A stretch of 64,000 nt of DNA from Actinobacillus capsulatus DSM 19761 (GTDB taxonomy: Bacteria > Pseudomonadota > Gammaproteobacteria > Enterobacterales > Pasteurellaceae), in NCBI RefSeq assembly GCF_000374285.1, contig NZ_KB893936.1:1-64000 (forward strand). The letters are read 5' to 3'. Position 1 is the stretch's first letter, and every line of letters starts with the position of its first letter. The notes beneath the pieces were generated by a model. That model did no database searches. It was not told the DNA's origin and worked only from the letters and a program-made list of their open reading frames with translations. The position numbers and the translations under genes were made by a program. Shown in pieces: positions 47,904 through 58,259 of the stretch.

Positions 47904-49961
47904 ATGTCAAACCAAAAACGAAAAATGCTGGTTACCTGTGCTTTACCCTATGCAAACGGTGCAATCCATCTAGGTCATATGCTTGAACATATCCAAGCGG
48001 ATATTTGGGTTCGTTTCCAACGTATGCGTGGCAATGAGATTCACTTTGTGTGTGCGGATGATGCTCATGGCACACCGATTATGCTTAATGCGGCAAAACA
48101 AGGCATTACTCCAGAACAATTAATCGAAAAAGCAAAAACTGATCACGTAGCGGATTTCAAAGGCTTCAATATCAGTTTCGATAACTATCATTCGACTCAT
48201 AGCGAAGAAAACCGTGAACTTACTACAGAAATGTATAAAAAATTACGTGCTAACGGTTTCATCAAAAGTCGTGTGATTTCTCAGTTATTCGACCCTGAAA
48301 AACAAATGTTTCTGCCAGATCGTTTTGTAAAAGGTACTTGCCCGAAATGTAAAGCGGAAGATCAATATGGTGATAACTGTGAAGTGTGCGCATCAACTTA
48401 CAGTCCGATGGATCTTATCAACCCTCGTTCTGCCGTGTCAGGTGCAACTCCTATCGTAAAAGAATCTGAACACTTTTTCTTCGATTTACCAAGTTTTGAA
48501 GGTATGTTGAAAGAATGGACACGTTCAGGTTCGTTACAATCGGAAATCGCGAATAAAATGCAAGAATGGTTCGAAAGCGGTTTACAGCAATGGGACATCA
48601 GCCGTGATGCGCCTTATTTTGGTTTCCCGATTCCGGATGCGGAAAATAAATTCTTCTACGTATGGTTAGATGCGCCTATCGGCTATATGGCGTCATTCAA
48701 AAATTTATGTGATCGTATCGGTTTAAACTTTGATGAATTCTGGAAAAAAGACGCTGAAACCGAGCTTTATCACTTCATCGGTAAAGATATCGTTTACTTC
48801 CACAGTCTTTTCTGGCCAGCGATGTTAGACGGTTGTGAATTACGTAAACCGACTAATGTATTTGCACACGGTTACGTCACAGTTGACGGTGTGAAAATGT
48901 CAAAATCACGCGGTACTTTTATTCAAGCAAGTACCTATTTAAAACATATCGATCCAGAATGTTTACGTTATTACTATGCGGCAAAACTGAACGAGCGTAT
49001 TGAAGACTTGGATTTAAGCCTTGAAGATTTCGTACAACGTGTAAACAGCGATATCGTTAATAAACTAGTGAACCTTGCTTCACGTAATGCAAGTTTTATT
49101 GCAAAACGCTTTGAAGGAAAACTGGCTGATAAATTAGAAGATGAAGCGCTTTTCGCAGAATTTATTGCACAATCGGAACAAATCGCAGCACATTATGAAA
49201 ATCGTGAATTTAACAAAGCGATTCGTTTAATTATGGATCTTTGTGATAAAGCGAATAAATATGTTGATGATAAAGCGCCTTGGGTGATTGCAAAACAAGA
49301 AGGGCGTGAAGTGGAATTACAAGCAGTTTGTTCAATGGGTATTGAATTATTCCGTGTGCTAATGAGTTACTTGAAACCAGTGTTACCACAGTTAGCGGAA
49401 CGTGCCGAAGCCTTCTTACAAGCGGAATTAACCTGGGACAACATTCACCAACCATTATTAGGTAAAAATGTCGCACCATTTAAATCATTGTTCTCTCGTC
49501 TTGAGAAAAAACAAATTGATGCGGTAATTGAAGAAACTAAGGCGCTGTTTGCAGAGCAAAATAAAGCAGAAGATAAAAAAGGAAAACAAAAAGTGGAAAA
49601 TACCGAAAATACGGCTGTTGAGCCTATCGCAGCGGAAATAACAATTGATGATTTCGCAAAATTAGATTTACGTGTGGCAAAAGTGATTAGTTGTGAAGCC
49701 GTACCGGAATCAAACAAATTATTAAAATTCCAATTAGATTTAGGTGATCACCAGCGTCAAGTATTATCAGGAATCAAAGCAGCGTATAACAATCCGGAAG
49801 AATTAGTTGGTCGTTTCGTGATTATGGTAGCAAACCTTGCACCACGTAAAATGAAATTTGGCGTATCGGAAGGTATGATCTTATCGGCAGGCACCGGCGG
49901 TGCAGACTTATTCTTACTTTCGGCTGATGAAGGTATCCGCTCGGGTATGCAAGTAAAATAA
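47904..49961 (+). CDS. metG: Methionyl-tRNA synthetase
   Basis: The 685-residue class I synthetase has the HIGH-type HLGH near residue 22, a zinc knuckle ([17 protein letters not shown]-type, about 145-161), KMSKS near 331 and a C-terminal tRNA-binding EMAP-like domain (about 580-685). It charges both initiator and elongator tRNA-Met. The linker before the tail is Lys/Glu-rich. Confidence 0.97.
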   Translation: MSNQKRKMLVTCALPYANGAIHLGHMLEHIQADIWVRFQRMRGNEIHFVCADDAHGTPIMLNAAKQGITPEQLIEKAKTDHVADFKGFNISFDNYHSTHSEENRELTTEMYKKLRANGFIKSRVISQLFDPEKQMFLPDRFVKGTCPKCKAEDQYGDNCEVCASTYSPMDLINPRSAVSGATPIVKESEHFFFDLPSFEGMLKEWTRSGSLQSEIANKMQEWFESGLQQWDISRDAPYFGFPIPDAENKFFYVWLDAPIGYMASFKNLCDRIGLNFDEFWKKDAETELYHFIGKDIVYFHSLFWPAMLDGCELRKPTNVFAHGYVTVDGVKMSKSRGTFIQASTYLKHIDPECLRYYYAAKLNERIEDLDLSLEDFVQRVNSDIVNKLVNLASRNASFIAKRFEGKLADKLEDEALFAEFIAQSEQIAAHYENREFNKAIRLIMDLCDKANKYVDDKAPWVIAKQEGREVELQAVCSMGIELFRVLMSYLKPVLPQLAERAEAFLQAELTWDNIHQPLLGKNVAPFKSLFSRLEKKQIDAVIEETKALFAEQNKAEDKKGKQKVENTENTAVEPIAAEITIDDFAKLDLRVAKVISCEAVPESNKLLKFQLDLGDHQRQVLSGIKAAYNNPEELVGRFVIMVANLAPRKMKFGVSEGMILSAGTGGADLFLLSADEGIRSGMQVK

Positions 49962-49970
49962 AAGCAACAA

Positions 49971-50000
49971 CAAGCGGTGATATTCACCGCTTTTTTTGCG
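49971..50000 (+). terminator. Terminator between metG and ndk
   Basis: AGCGGTGA (49973-49980), loop TAT, TCACCGCT (49984-49991), T-run. The left arm is part of an uptake core (ACAAGCGGT). Confidence 0.8.
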
Positions 50001-50015
50001 AATTAAGGAGAAACA

Positions 50016-50432
50016 ATGATCCAACAAACGCTTTGTTTAATTAAACCCGATGCGACAAAACGTAATCTAATCGGTAAAATTCTTAGCTATCTAGAAGAAG
50101 CGGGCTTAACCATTAAAGCACTCAAAAAAGTACAACTAACCCAAGAACAAGCGGAAGGCTTCTATGCCGAACATCAAGGTAAGGAATTTTTCCCGCCGTT
50201 AGTCGAATTTATGATTTCGGCACCAATTGTTGCGGCGGTACTTGAAGGTGAAAACGCTATCGCCCACTACCGTGAATTAATGGGAGCAACTGATCCGGAA
50301 CAACGTAAAGCCGGTACAATTCGAGCGCTCTACGCTATTAGCGGTCGTGAGAATTCGGTTCACGGTTCGGATTCTGAACAATCGGCAAAACGTGAAATCG
50401 CATACTTCTTCACACCGAATGAAATTATCTAA
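50016..50432 (+). CDS. ndk: Nucleoside diphosphate kinase
   Basis: The 138-residue protein has [11 protein letters not shown] near the start and the active-site NSVHGSDS with phosphorylated His116. It equalises NTP pools. AAGGAG precedes ATG 50016. Confidence 0.96.
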   Translation: MIQQTLCLIKPDATKRNLIGKILSYLEEAGLTIKALKKVQLTQEQAEGFYAEHQGKEFFPPLVEFMISAPIVAAVLEGENAIAHYRELMGATDPEQRKAGTIRALYAISGRENSVHGSDSEQSAKREIAYFFTPNEII

Positions 50433-50445
50433 GCTAGACTAAAAA

Positions 50446-50478
50446 GAAAGCCGTTTGTCTAAAACAAACGGCTTTTTA
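50446..50478 (+). terminator. Terminator after ndk
   Basis: AAAGCCGTTTGT, loop CTAAA, ACAAACGGCTTTTT. Confidence 0.9.
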
Positions 50479-50544
50479 TCACTGACAAACGATCAAGTTT
50501 CAGTAAAATTTCGAAATTATGTAGCAAATGTACAAATTTGTTTT

Positions 50545-50569
50545 GTAGGGGCGGACCGATGTGTCCGCC
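50545..50569 (+). repeat. REP-type hairpin with GTAG foot (first of an inverted pair)
   Basis: GTAG, spacer G, then stem GGCGGAC (50550-50556), loop CGATGT, GTCCGCC (50563-50569). The unpaired GTAG next to a short hairpin is the mark of REP elements acted on by RAYT (TnpA-REP) transposases. Confidence 0.7.
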
Positions 50570-50600
50570 TGTGATATAAAATATCTTATTGATTTTTCTT

Positions 50601-50626
50601 GGGCGAACACATCGGTTCGCCCCTAC
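50601..50626 (-). repeat. REP-type hairpin with GTAG foot (second of the pair)
   Basis: On the minus strand GTAG, then stem GGGCGAAC, loop CGATGT, GTTCGCCC. With the copy at 50545 it makes a BIME-like inverted unit of 82 bases. Confidence 0.7.
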
Positions 50627-50705
50627 GTTTCATTCATCAATAATCTTGTGCAACTGATACATAATACCGCAAAATTTTGCAAGAAACAGACCGCTTGTTC
50701 ATATC

Positions 50706-53207
50706 TTAACGAATAATCAATAGCTTACTTGAGCTTTCAATAATACTCGCCAAATCGGTATTTTCTTTTAATTGCACTTCATCCATTGGCTCAATATGCC
50801 AGATATCTCGTGCATAATCTAACACTGAACGATCTGATGAGAAGTAGCCCATATTGGCAATATTGATAATTGCCGAACGTGTCCACGCTTTCCTATTGCG
50901 ATAAGCGACTGCAACTCGTTCTTGTGCTTCAACATAGCTACGAAAATCCGCGCAGGCTTGGTAATAGTCACCTGAATTTAGAATCAGATCTTGATAGCGA
51001 TACGGATCATCTGGTGAAAATTTACCATTTAAGATTTGTGAAATCGCCTCATTTAATTCACCATCTGTTTCATAATAATGATACGGCGAATAGCCGTTAC
51101 GACGTAGTTCTTCTACTTGTTCGACCGTGTTACCGAAAATAAAGATATTTTCTTTACCGACGTGTTCCAGAATTTCAACATTCGCGCCGTCTAACGTTCC
51201 GATAGTTAATGCACCGTTTAAGGCAAACTTCATATTAGACGTACCTGATGCCTCAGTACCCGCCAATGAAATCTGCTCGGACACATCCGCCGCCGGAATG
51301 ATCATCTGCGCCAGTGATACACCATAATTTGGAATAAACACTACCTTAATCAAATCACGTACTCGTTCATCATTATTGATTACATTTGCAACATCGTTAA
51401 TCAAACGAATGACTTTCTTCGCCGCATAGTAAGCACTTGCCGCTTTACCAGCAAAGATAAATACACGTGGTGTCCAATCCGCATTCGGATTTTTTAAGAT
51501 ACGGTTATATAGCGTAATAATGTGTAATACGTTTAACTGTTGGCGTTTATATTTATGAATACGTTTAACTTGCACGTCAAAAATCGCTTCCGGATTCAGT
51601 TTGATACCTAAATTTTTCTCAACATAATCCGCCAATTTACGTTTATTCTCATATTTTACCGCCGCAATTTCAGCCTGAACATCCGCATCATCGATGAATA
51701 CATTAAATTTCTCTAATTCACTAAGATCGGTTAGCCAATTTTTGCCGATACGTTTATCTAAAATATTGGCTAAACCCGGGTTGGCGATTTTAATCCAACG
51801 GCGAGGAGTTACTCCATTGGTTACATTAGTAAAGCGATCCGGATAAATACGAGCGAAGTCGGCAAAAATGGATTCCACCATTAAATCCGAGTGGATTTTT
51901 GCCACACCGTTTACTTTGCTTGAAGCCACAACTGCTACCCACGCCATACGCACTCGGCGATCACCGTGTTCGTCAATCAGTGACACACGTTGTACTAAAT
52001 CTTCTTCACCCGGGAATTTTTCACGCACTTCATTTAAGAACCATTCATTGATCTCAAAAATAATGCCTAAGTGACGCGGTAAAATACGCCCTAACATTTC
52101 CACCGGCCAAGTTTCCAATGCTTCGCTCATTAAGGTGTGGTTGGTATAGTAGAAAATTTTGCGAGTCATATTCCACGCTTGCTCCCAGCTATAGCCTTTC
52201 TCATCAATTAAGATGCGCATTAATTCCGGCACTGCGAGCGTTGGATGGGTATCGTTTAAATGAATCGCTACTTTATCCGCTAAATTAGCACAAGATCCGC
52301 ACTCCGCTTCATGGCGACGAATAATGTCTTGTATCGAAGCAGAACAGAGGAAATATTCTTGACGTAAACGTAATTCACGTCCGCTATAAGTAGAATCGTC
52401 CGGATACAGCACACGAGAAACGTTCTCAGATAAATTCTGATGACTCATTGCGGCAAAATAATCACCTCGGTTGAAATCCGCTAAACCGAAACCTTTCCCC
52501 GAAGCGTGCGCCGACCATAAGCGCAAACTATTAGTTGAGGTAGTTTCATAGCCGGGAATTAATTGATCGTGAGCTTGGGCAATAATCTCTTCATCCGGCT
52601 GCCATACAGTTTTTTTACCTTCTAGCCAAATACGTCCGCCAAAGCGCACCGGAAAACGTTTACTCGAACGTAAATACGTCCATACAAACTCATTTTCTAA
52701 CCATTGATCCGGCTGCTCCACTTGTTCACCATGACGGATTTCTTGGCGGAACATACCGTACTCATATTGAATACCGTAGCCAATCGCCGGAATTTTCATT
52801 GCAGCAAGACTATCCATATAACAAGCGGCTAAACGCCCTAAACCGCCATTACCTAAACCCGGATCGCCTTCTTCGTTAATAATCTCTTCAATATTTTGTC
52901 CGAGTTCTTTTAATGCGGCATCGACTAACTCATACACCCCTTCCGCAATCATTGCGTTTGAGAACGTACGTCCCATTAAAAATTCCATTGAAAGGTAATA
53001 CACTCGGCGGCTGGCGTTCGCAACTTGACTACGGCGGGTTTGTAACCATGATTCAGTAGAAAGATCTCGCACCACACGCAACGCCGCATTTAACCAGTTA
53101 CGTTTACTTGCTTTGCGAGGTTCTACCCCTAGCGCATAAACCATTTTGTATAAAATGGCATCCTTTACATGTTGAATATTTTCGGGACTTAAAATTTTAT
53201 TGCCCAT
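50706..53207 (-). CDS. glgP: Glycogen phosphorylase
   Basis: The 833-residue GT35 enzyme has [16 protein letters not shown] early and the PLP site [20 protein letters not shown], with its Schiff-base Lys near residue 660. It releases glucose-1-phosphate from glycogen ends. Last gene of glgBXCAP; a 190-base gap with an uptake pair separates it from glgA, so it may have its own promoter. Confidence 0.95.
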   Translation of the reverse strand: MGNKILSPENIQHVKDAILYKMVYALGVEPRKASKRNWLNAALRVVRDLSTESWLQTRRSQVANASRRVYYLSMEFLMGRTFSNAMIAEGVYELVDAALKELGQNIEEIINEEGDPGLGNGGLGRLAACYMDSLAAMKIPAIGYGIQYEYGMFRQEIRHGEQVEQPDQWLENEFVWTYLRSSKRFPVRFGGRIWLEGKKTVWQPDEEIIAQAHDQLIPGYETTSTNSLRLWSAHASGKGFGLADFNRGDYFAAMSHQNLSENVSRVLYPDDSTYSGRELRLRQEYFLCSASIQDIIRRHEAECGSCANLADKVAIHLNDTHPTLAVPELMRILIDEKGYSWEQAWNMTRKIFYYTNHTLMSEALETWPVEMLGRILPRHLGIIFEINEWFLNEVREKFPGEEDLVQRVSLIDEHGDRRVRMAWVAVVASSKVNGVAKIHSDLMVESIFADFARIYPDRFTNVTNGVTPRRWIKIANPGLANILDKRIGKNWLTDLSELEKFNVFIDDADVQAEIAAVKYENKRKLADYVEKNLGIKLNPEAIFDVQVKRIHKYKRQQLNVLHIITLYNRILKNPNADWTPRVFIFAGKAASAYYAAKKVIRLINDVANVINNDERVRDLIKVVFIPNYGVSLAQMIIPAADVSEQISLAGTEASGTSNMKFALNGALTIGTLDGANVEILEHVGKENIFIFGNTVEQVEELRRNGYSPYHYYETDGELNEAISQILNGKFSPDDPYRYQDLILNSGDYYQACADFRSYVEAQERVAVAYRNRKAWTRSAIINIANMGYFSSDRSVLDYARDIWHIEPMDEVQLKENTDLASIIESSSKLLIIR

Positions 53208-53337
53208 GATTGGCTCCTAAGTAACAAACTAAGTAATCAGCATAAATTGAGTAAAAAAAGTACAATAATTCTATAATTAATGTCGTAAAATCGCTGGAGA
53301 ATTACAAAGATTTTGCTTTATTGATACTATTTACAAA

Positions 53338-53384
53338 ATAAGCGGTAAGATTTTGTAATTTTTTTGCAAATTCCGACCGCTTGT
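53338..53384. repeat. Inverted pair of uptake sequences between glgA and glgP
   Basis: ATAAGCGGTAAG at 53338 faces GACCGCTTGT ending at 53384, with TTTTTTTGCAAA between. It may reduce readthrough from glgA into glgP. Confidence 0.7.
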
Positions 53385-53397
53385 GAAAAAGATGATA

Positions 53398-54834
53398 CTA
53401 TACGATGTCTTGGTAAATCGCCTGATAAGCTGTTGCCGCTCTTGCCCAGCCGAAATCTTGTGCTAACGCATTTTGACGTACACTAGACCATAGCTTTTGT
53501 TTTTTCCAAAGATTTAGCGCTCGCTGGAATGCATTAAAGAAATCATCACTGCTCGGGTATTTAAATACAAATCCGGTTGCATTACGTTGTTCAATGCTGT
53601 CTTTGTGGCTATCCACCACCGTATCGGCTAAACCGCCAGTTTGGCGAACTAGCGGTAAAGTACCGTATTTCAAACCGTATAGTTGCGTTAGACCGCAAGG
53701 TTCGAAGCGGCTTGGCACAAGAATAACATCACCACCGGCAATAATTTGATGAGACAATGCTTCGTTATAGCCGATATATAAACCGATTTGTTCCGGATAA
53801 CGGTTACGTGCTTCGTTTAACAGATATTCCAAATGCGGAGAGCCGCTACCTAAGACGATTAATTGCACGTGTTGTTGCATTACGTCATCAATCCTATCTA
53901 GGATGAAATCTGCCCCTTTTTGTTCCGTTAAGCGAGTGACCATCACCATGAGCATTGCATTTTTATCTTCTGGTAAGTTGAACATACGTTGCAACTCAGC
54001 TTTATTTTTCGCCTTACCATGCATATAACTCGGTTTGTATGTCGCCACGATATTTTCATCGGTTTCCGGATTCCACACCTTATCATCCACGCCGTTTAGC
54101 ACGCCGTGCAAGCAACCTTGCGCTTGACGTGTTTGTAGCAAACCGTGCATGCCACCGCCAGCAATTTGTTCGGTAATTTCCATTGCATAAGTCGGGCTTA
54201 CCGTAGTGATGCGATCCGCATAATATAATCCGGCTTTCAAATATGAAATTTCACCGTAAAACTCCATGCCTTCCGCTTGGAAGAAATCCCACGAGAAACC
54301 CAATTCCGGTAAATGATGTGGCTGGAAGCGCCCCGGATAGGCAATATTATGAATGGTAAAAACGCTTTTCACTGGGCTATGCCAACTTTTTAGATAAGCA
54401 CAAGCCAAACCGCCTTGCCAATCATGCGCGTGTAAAATATCTGCTTTACCCCACCAATGATCTAGCCCTTCCGATAGCTGCGCACCTAAATAGCCTAAAA
54501 TAGCAAAGCGCTTATAGTTATCCGGATAATCCGCATAACCGGAATCATGATACGGATTGCCTGAACGTTGGAATAAATGTGGCGCATCAATCAGATAAAT
54601 GCCCAAACCATTGAAATAAGTAAAACGAATCGTCACTAAACCGGCAAAAGTACCTAAAGTAACAACTTCGTTTGTTTCTCCGATTTTTTCCGCCACTTTT
54701 GGATAGAGCGGAAGTAAAACTCGAACATCATTGCCGGCTTGTTGCTGAGCATAAGGCAATGCGCCCATCACATCCGCAAGTCCACCGGTTTTAATTAACG
54801 GATACATCTCCGAGCAAATATGTAAAATTTTCAT
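53398..54834 (-). CDS. glgA: Glycogen synthase (ADP-glucose)
   Basis: The 478-residue GT5 enzyme has the ADP-glucose-binding KTGGLADVMGALP (Lys15) and the C-terminal PSRFEPCGLTQLYGLKYGTLP segment with Glu nucleophile-like residue. It extends alpha-1,4 chains. It follows glgC with a 94-base gap. Confidence 0.96.
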   Translation of the reverse strand: MKILHICSEMYPLIKTGGLADVMGALPYAQQQAGNDVRVLLPLYPKVAEKIGETNEVVTLGTFAGLVTIRFTYFNGLGIYLIDAPHLFQRSGNPYHDSGYADYPDNYKRFAILGYLGAQLSEGLDHWWGKADILHAHDWQGGLACAYLKSWHSPVKSVFTIHNIAYPGRFQPHHLPELGFSWDFFQAEGMEFYGEISYLKAGLYYADRITTVSPTYAMEITEQIAGGGMHGLLQTRQAQGCLHGVLNGVDDKVWNPETDENIVATYKPSYMHGKAKNKAELQRMFNLPEDKNAMLMVMVTRLTEQKGADFILDRIDDVMQQHVQLIVLGSGSPHLEYLLNEARNRYPEQIGLYIGYNEALSHQIIAGGDVILVPSRFEPCGLTQLYGLKYGTLPLVRQTGGLADTVVDSHKDSIEQRNATGFVFKYPSSDDFFNAFQRALNLWKKQKLWSSVRQNALAQDFGWARAATAYQAIYQDIV

Positions 54835-54928
54835 TTTGTTGCCGTTTAATTTGTATTTGTAAAATAAAGAGAAAATTAGACCGCTTGTAAAAGCGCTAAA
54901 GGTGAGCTAAACGCTCACCTGTATCAGA

Positions 54929-56239
54929 TTAAATTGTGTGATGCAATTTGATACTGGACTGATAACCACTTAATGCATCAAGCATTTTTTGAGTCACCAA
55001 GACGATCCCGCCTTTGCTAACACGGAAACGTTTTGCATCTTCTTCTAAATTCACACCGATTTCCAAACCATCGGGAATGGTACAGTGACGATCAATCACC
55101 GCACGTTTAATCACGCAATTTTTGCCAATCGTTACCTGCGGTAAAATTACGGTATGTTCAATTACGGTTTCAGCGTCCACTTTTACTTTAGCAAACAAGA
55201 CCGAATTACTGATTTCCGCATCGGTGACCACACAGCCACCGGCAATTAACGAATTATCTAAAGTATGCTGACGTGCTTTTTTATAGAAGAAACGTGCCGG
55301 TGCGGTTTGTTGCGGTCGCCCGTGAATCGGCCAAGATTCATCATATAAATCAAGTTGCGGCTCTTCCGAAACCAAATCCATATGTGCCGCCCAATAACTG
55401 TCAATCGTACCAACATCTCGCCAATAAATCGAACCGCTTGCATTACGACCTTTACATGAACGTTCAAACGGATGCGCATATAACACGCCTTCTTCTACCG
55501 CTTTTGGAATGATATCTTTACCAAAGTCGTGTGAAGTCCCCGGAATTAAGGCTTCACGTTCTAATACGTCATATAGATAATCCGCATCGAACACGTAAAT
55601 CCCCATTGAAGCTAACGATGAATTCGGCTTATCAGGCATAGCTGGCGGATTTGACGGTTTTTCCACGAATTTTTTCACTTTTAATTTATCGTTAACCGCC
55701 ATTACGCCAAATTCGACCGCTTGCTCACGTGGCACTTCAATACAGCCAACCGTACATTTGGCGCCACTTTCTACGTGATCACTCAGCATTTGGGTGTAAT
55801 CCATTTTATAAATGTGGTCGCCAGCTAAAATCATCACATATTTTGGGCGATAATGCGATTTCATCATCGCCATATTTTGATATACCGCATCGGCCGTGCC
55901 ACGATACCAAGTATTTTCATCCAACTGCTGACGAGCCGGTAGCATATCAATATATTGATTACGTTCATAAGGTAGGAATGACCAACCACGTTGTAAATGA
56001 CGTAGTAATGAGTGAGCAGCATACTGAGTAATTACCCCCACTTTAAGTAAATTCGAATTAATACAGTTTGAAAGCGCAAAGTCGATAATGCGGCGGCTAC
56101 CACCAAAATATACAGCTGGTTTTGCTCGTCTGTCAGTTAACTCATAAAGACGTGAACCACGACCACCCGCTAAAATAAGCACTAATGTATCGTTAGTAAT
56201 ATCGTTTCTGATTAAATCGTTTTTTTCTTGTGTAAGCAT
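54929..56239 (-). CDS. glgC: Glucose-1-phosphate adenylyltransferase
   Basis: The 436-residue enzyme has the nucleotidyl transferase motif LILAGGRGSRL near residue 22 and a C-terminal beta-helix with hexapeptide-like repeats (about 300-420). It makes ADP-glucose and is the control point of glycogen synthesis. I prefer ATG 56239 with CGGAG upstream; an in-frame GTG at 56272, nearly touching the glgX stop, would add 11 residues. Confidence 0.95.
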   Translation of the reverse strand: MLTQEKNDLIRNDITNDTLVLILAGGRGSRLYELTDRRAKPAVYFGGSRRIIDFALSNCINSNLLKVGVITQYAAHSLLRHLQRGWSFLPYERNQYIDMLPARQQLDENTWYRGTADAVYQNMAMMKSHYRPKYVMILAGDHIYKMDYTQMLSDHVESGAKCTVGCIEVPREQAVEFGVMAVNDKLKVKKFVEKPSNPPAMPDKPNSSLASMGIYVFDADYLYDVLEREALIPGTSHDFGKDIIPKAVEEGVLYAHPFERSCKGRNASGSIYWRDVGTIDSYWAAHMDLVSEEPQLDLYDESWPIHGRPQQTAPARFFYKKARQHTLDNSLIAGGCVVTDAEISNSVLFAKVKVDAETVIEHTVILPQVTIGKNCVIKRAVIDRHCTIPDGLEIGVNLEEDAKRFRVSKGGIVLVTQKMLDALSGYQSSIKLHHTI

Positions 56240-56273
56240 ACTTTGTTTCTCCGATGTTGTGTTATTTATCACA

Positions 56274-58256
56274 CTAATGTGAACCTAATTTTCTTTGAAG
56301 CACGCATACTCCCATCTGTTCCAGCTGAAGAGTAACCGCCTGCGCATCCGCTATCAAAGTTGCCGTTTTTTCCCCAAGGTAAAAGTGCCATTTACCTTGA
56401 GGTAAGAAAAATTGTTGCTTATCTTTTTTAGCATTAATTAAGATAAGCCATTGTTCTTGAAAAAGAATTTGTAATGCTTTAAGTGAGTGGTTATGCCAAT
56501 CAACCACTTGCATAATCTCACCGTATGCGGAAAACCATTGCACGTCATTTTCTGTCCACCAATGACTTTGGTGGGAAAGCAACAAAATTTGTTTACGTAA
56601 ATCAATCCACTTAGCAACATAAGCAATACGCTCATTATTTGCCTGCTGCCAATTAATCCAAGTTGTTTCATTATCTTGGCAATAGCTGTTATTGTTACCT
56701 TTTTGCGAATGCCCCAACTCATCACCAGCTCGTAGCATGGGTACGCCATTTGAGATAAACAGCACTGCAAGCAAACTACAAGCGGTCTGATTTCGTAAAA
56801 TATTTACCAATTCGTTATCCGTATCTCCTTCCACACCGTGATTATTACTATAATTATGTTCATCACCGTCTCGATTTTGCTCGCCATTTGCCTGATTATG
56901 TTTTTTGTTATAACTCACGAGATCTTGTAGAGTAAAACCATCATGAGAGGCGAAATAATTAATACTCTTAGAAGGCGAATATTGCCAATATATGTCGTCA
57001 CTTCCTGCTAAACGACGGGCAAATTCGGCTAAGTTACCGCTTTCTTGCAAGAAAAAGCTGCGCATTGTGGTACGGTATTTATCATTCCATTCGGCAAATC
57101 CTGCTGGAAACTGTCCGACTTGATAGCCTTCCGGGCCAATATCCCAAGGTTCCGCAATAAATTTAATCTGCTGTAATACCGGTATTTGTTTAATTTTTTC
57201 AAACAGCGGCGCAATATTTGAGAAGGTAGGCGTTCGCCCTAATATTGTCGCCAAATCAAAGCGGAACCCATCAATATGGCATTCTTTCACCCAATACACT
57301 AAACTATCGACAGCCCATTGACAGACCATCGGATGAGCCAAATTTAGTGCGTTGCCACACCCCGTCCAATTGCAATATTCGCCTTGTCCGTCCAGCCAGT
57401 AATAGCTTTGGTTATCAATCCCTCTTTGGCAAAGTGTCATACCGTCTTTACCGGCTTCCACCGTATGGTTATACACCACATCTAAAATGACCTCGAAGCC
57501 GTTTTGATGCAAGGTTTTAACCAAATATTTAAATTCGAAAAGCGGATCTTCTTGATCCCAAGCTAAGCAAGGATCAATTGCCGAATGCGCTAAAACGCTA
57601 TATCCCCAATAATTGGTTAACCCTAATCGCTGTAAATGCACTTCATCTGCATGGTAGCTGACAGGCTGCAGTTCAATCGTCGTCACGCCTAACCGTTTTA
57701 AATGTGCGATCGATGCCGGATGCGCCATGCCTGCATAAGTCCCACGTAACGGCTCCGGAATATTATGATTTAAACGACTAAAACCTTTTACATGTGCTTC
57801 GTAAATAATCGTTTCCGCCCATGAATAGTGCGGACGTTTTTCTCCAGTCCAGTCAAAATCATCGACTACCACAACCGATTTAGGTGCAAGGTGAGCATTA
57901 TCTTGTGGGTCATTCCAAATAAAATAGCTTAACGCTTTCTCATCATACGCATCAGGCTGTCCCACTACTCGCTTGGCATACGGATCAAGCAGCAATTTAT
58001 TCGGATTAAATAATGCGCCTTTTTGCTCATCAACATCACCTGAAACTCTAAAACCATATAAGCTGCCGTTCTCAACACCGCAAACGAACAGATGCCAAAT
58101 ATCTCCGCTACGTTGCATCGGATAACGCTGTTCACCCTTATCATCAAAAATACACAGCTCAATAGCGGTCGCATTTGCTGAAAAAATTGCAAAATTTGTG
58201 CCTTTTTTACCCACTTGTGCACCAAGAGGAAACGGCTTTCCTGCTAATGTTTTCAT
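56274..58256 (-). CDS. glgX: Glycogen debranching enzyme (GlgX)
   Basis: The 660-residue GH13 enzyme has an N-terminal CBM48 domain (about 10-100) and a TIM barrel with DVVYNHT, DGFRFDLA (nucleophile Asp) and FIAEPWD (acid Glu). It cuts alpha-1,6 branches of limit dextrin after phosphorylase. It starts four bases after the glgB stop. Confidence 0.95.
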   Translation of the reverse strand: MKTLAGKPFPLGAQVGKKGTNFAIFSANATAIELCIFDDKGEQRYPMQRSGDIWHLFVCGVENGSLYGFRVSGDVDEQKGALFNPNKLLLDPYAKRVVGQPDAYDEKALSYFIWNDPQDNAHLAPKSVVVVDDFDWTGEKRPHYSWAETIIYEAHVKGFSRLNHNIPEPLRGTYAGMAHPASIAHLKRLGVTTIELQPVSYHADEVHLQRLGLTNYWGYSVLAHSAIDPCLAWDQEDPLFEFKYLVKTLHQNGFEVILDVVYNHTVEAGKDGMTLCQRGIDNQSYYWLDGQGEYCNWTGCGNALNLAHPMVCQWAVDSLVYWVKECHIDGFRFDLATILGRTPTFSNIAPLFEKIKQIPVLQQIKFIAEPWDIGPEGYQVGQFPAGFAEWNDKYRTTMRSFFLQESGNLAEFARRLAGSDDIYWQYSPSKSINYFASHDGFTLQDLVSYNKKHNQANGEQNRDGDEHNYSNNHGVEGDTDNELVNILRNQTACSLLAVLFISNGVPMLRAGDELGHSQKGNNNSYCQDNETTWINWQQANNERIAYVAKWIDLRKQILLLSHQSHWWTENDVQWFSAYGEIMQVVDWHNHSLKALQILFQEQWLILINAKKDKQQFFLPQGKWHFYLGEKTATLIADAQAVTLQLEQMGVCVLQRKLGSH

Positions 58257-58259
58257 CTG

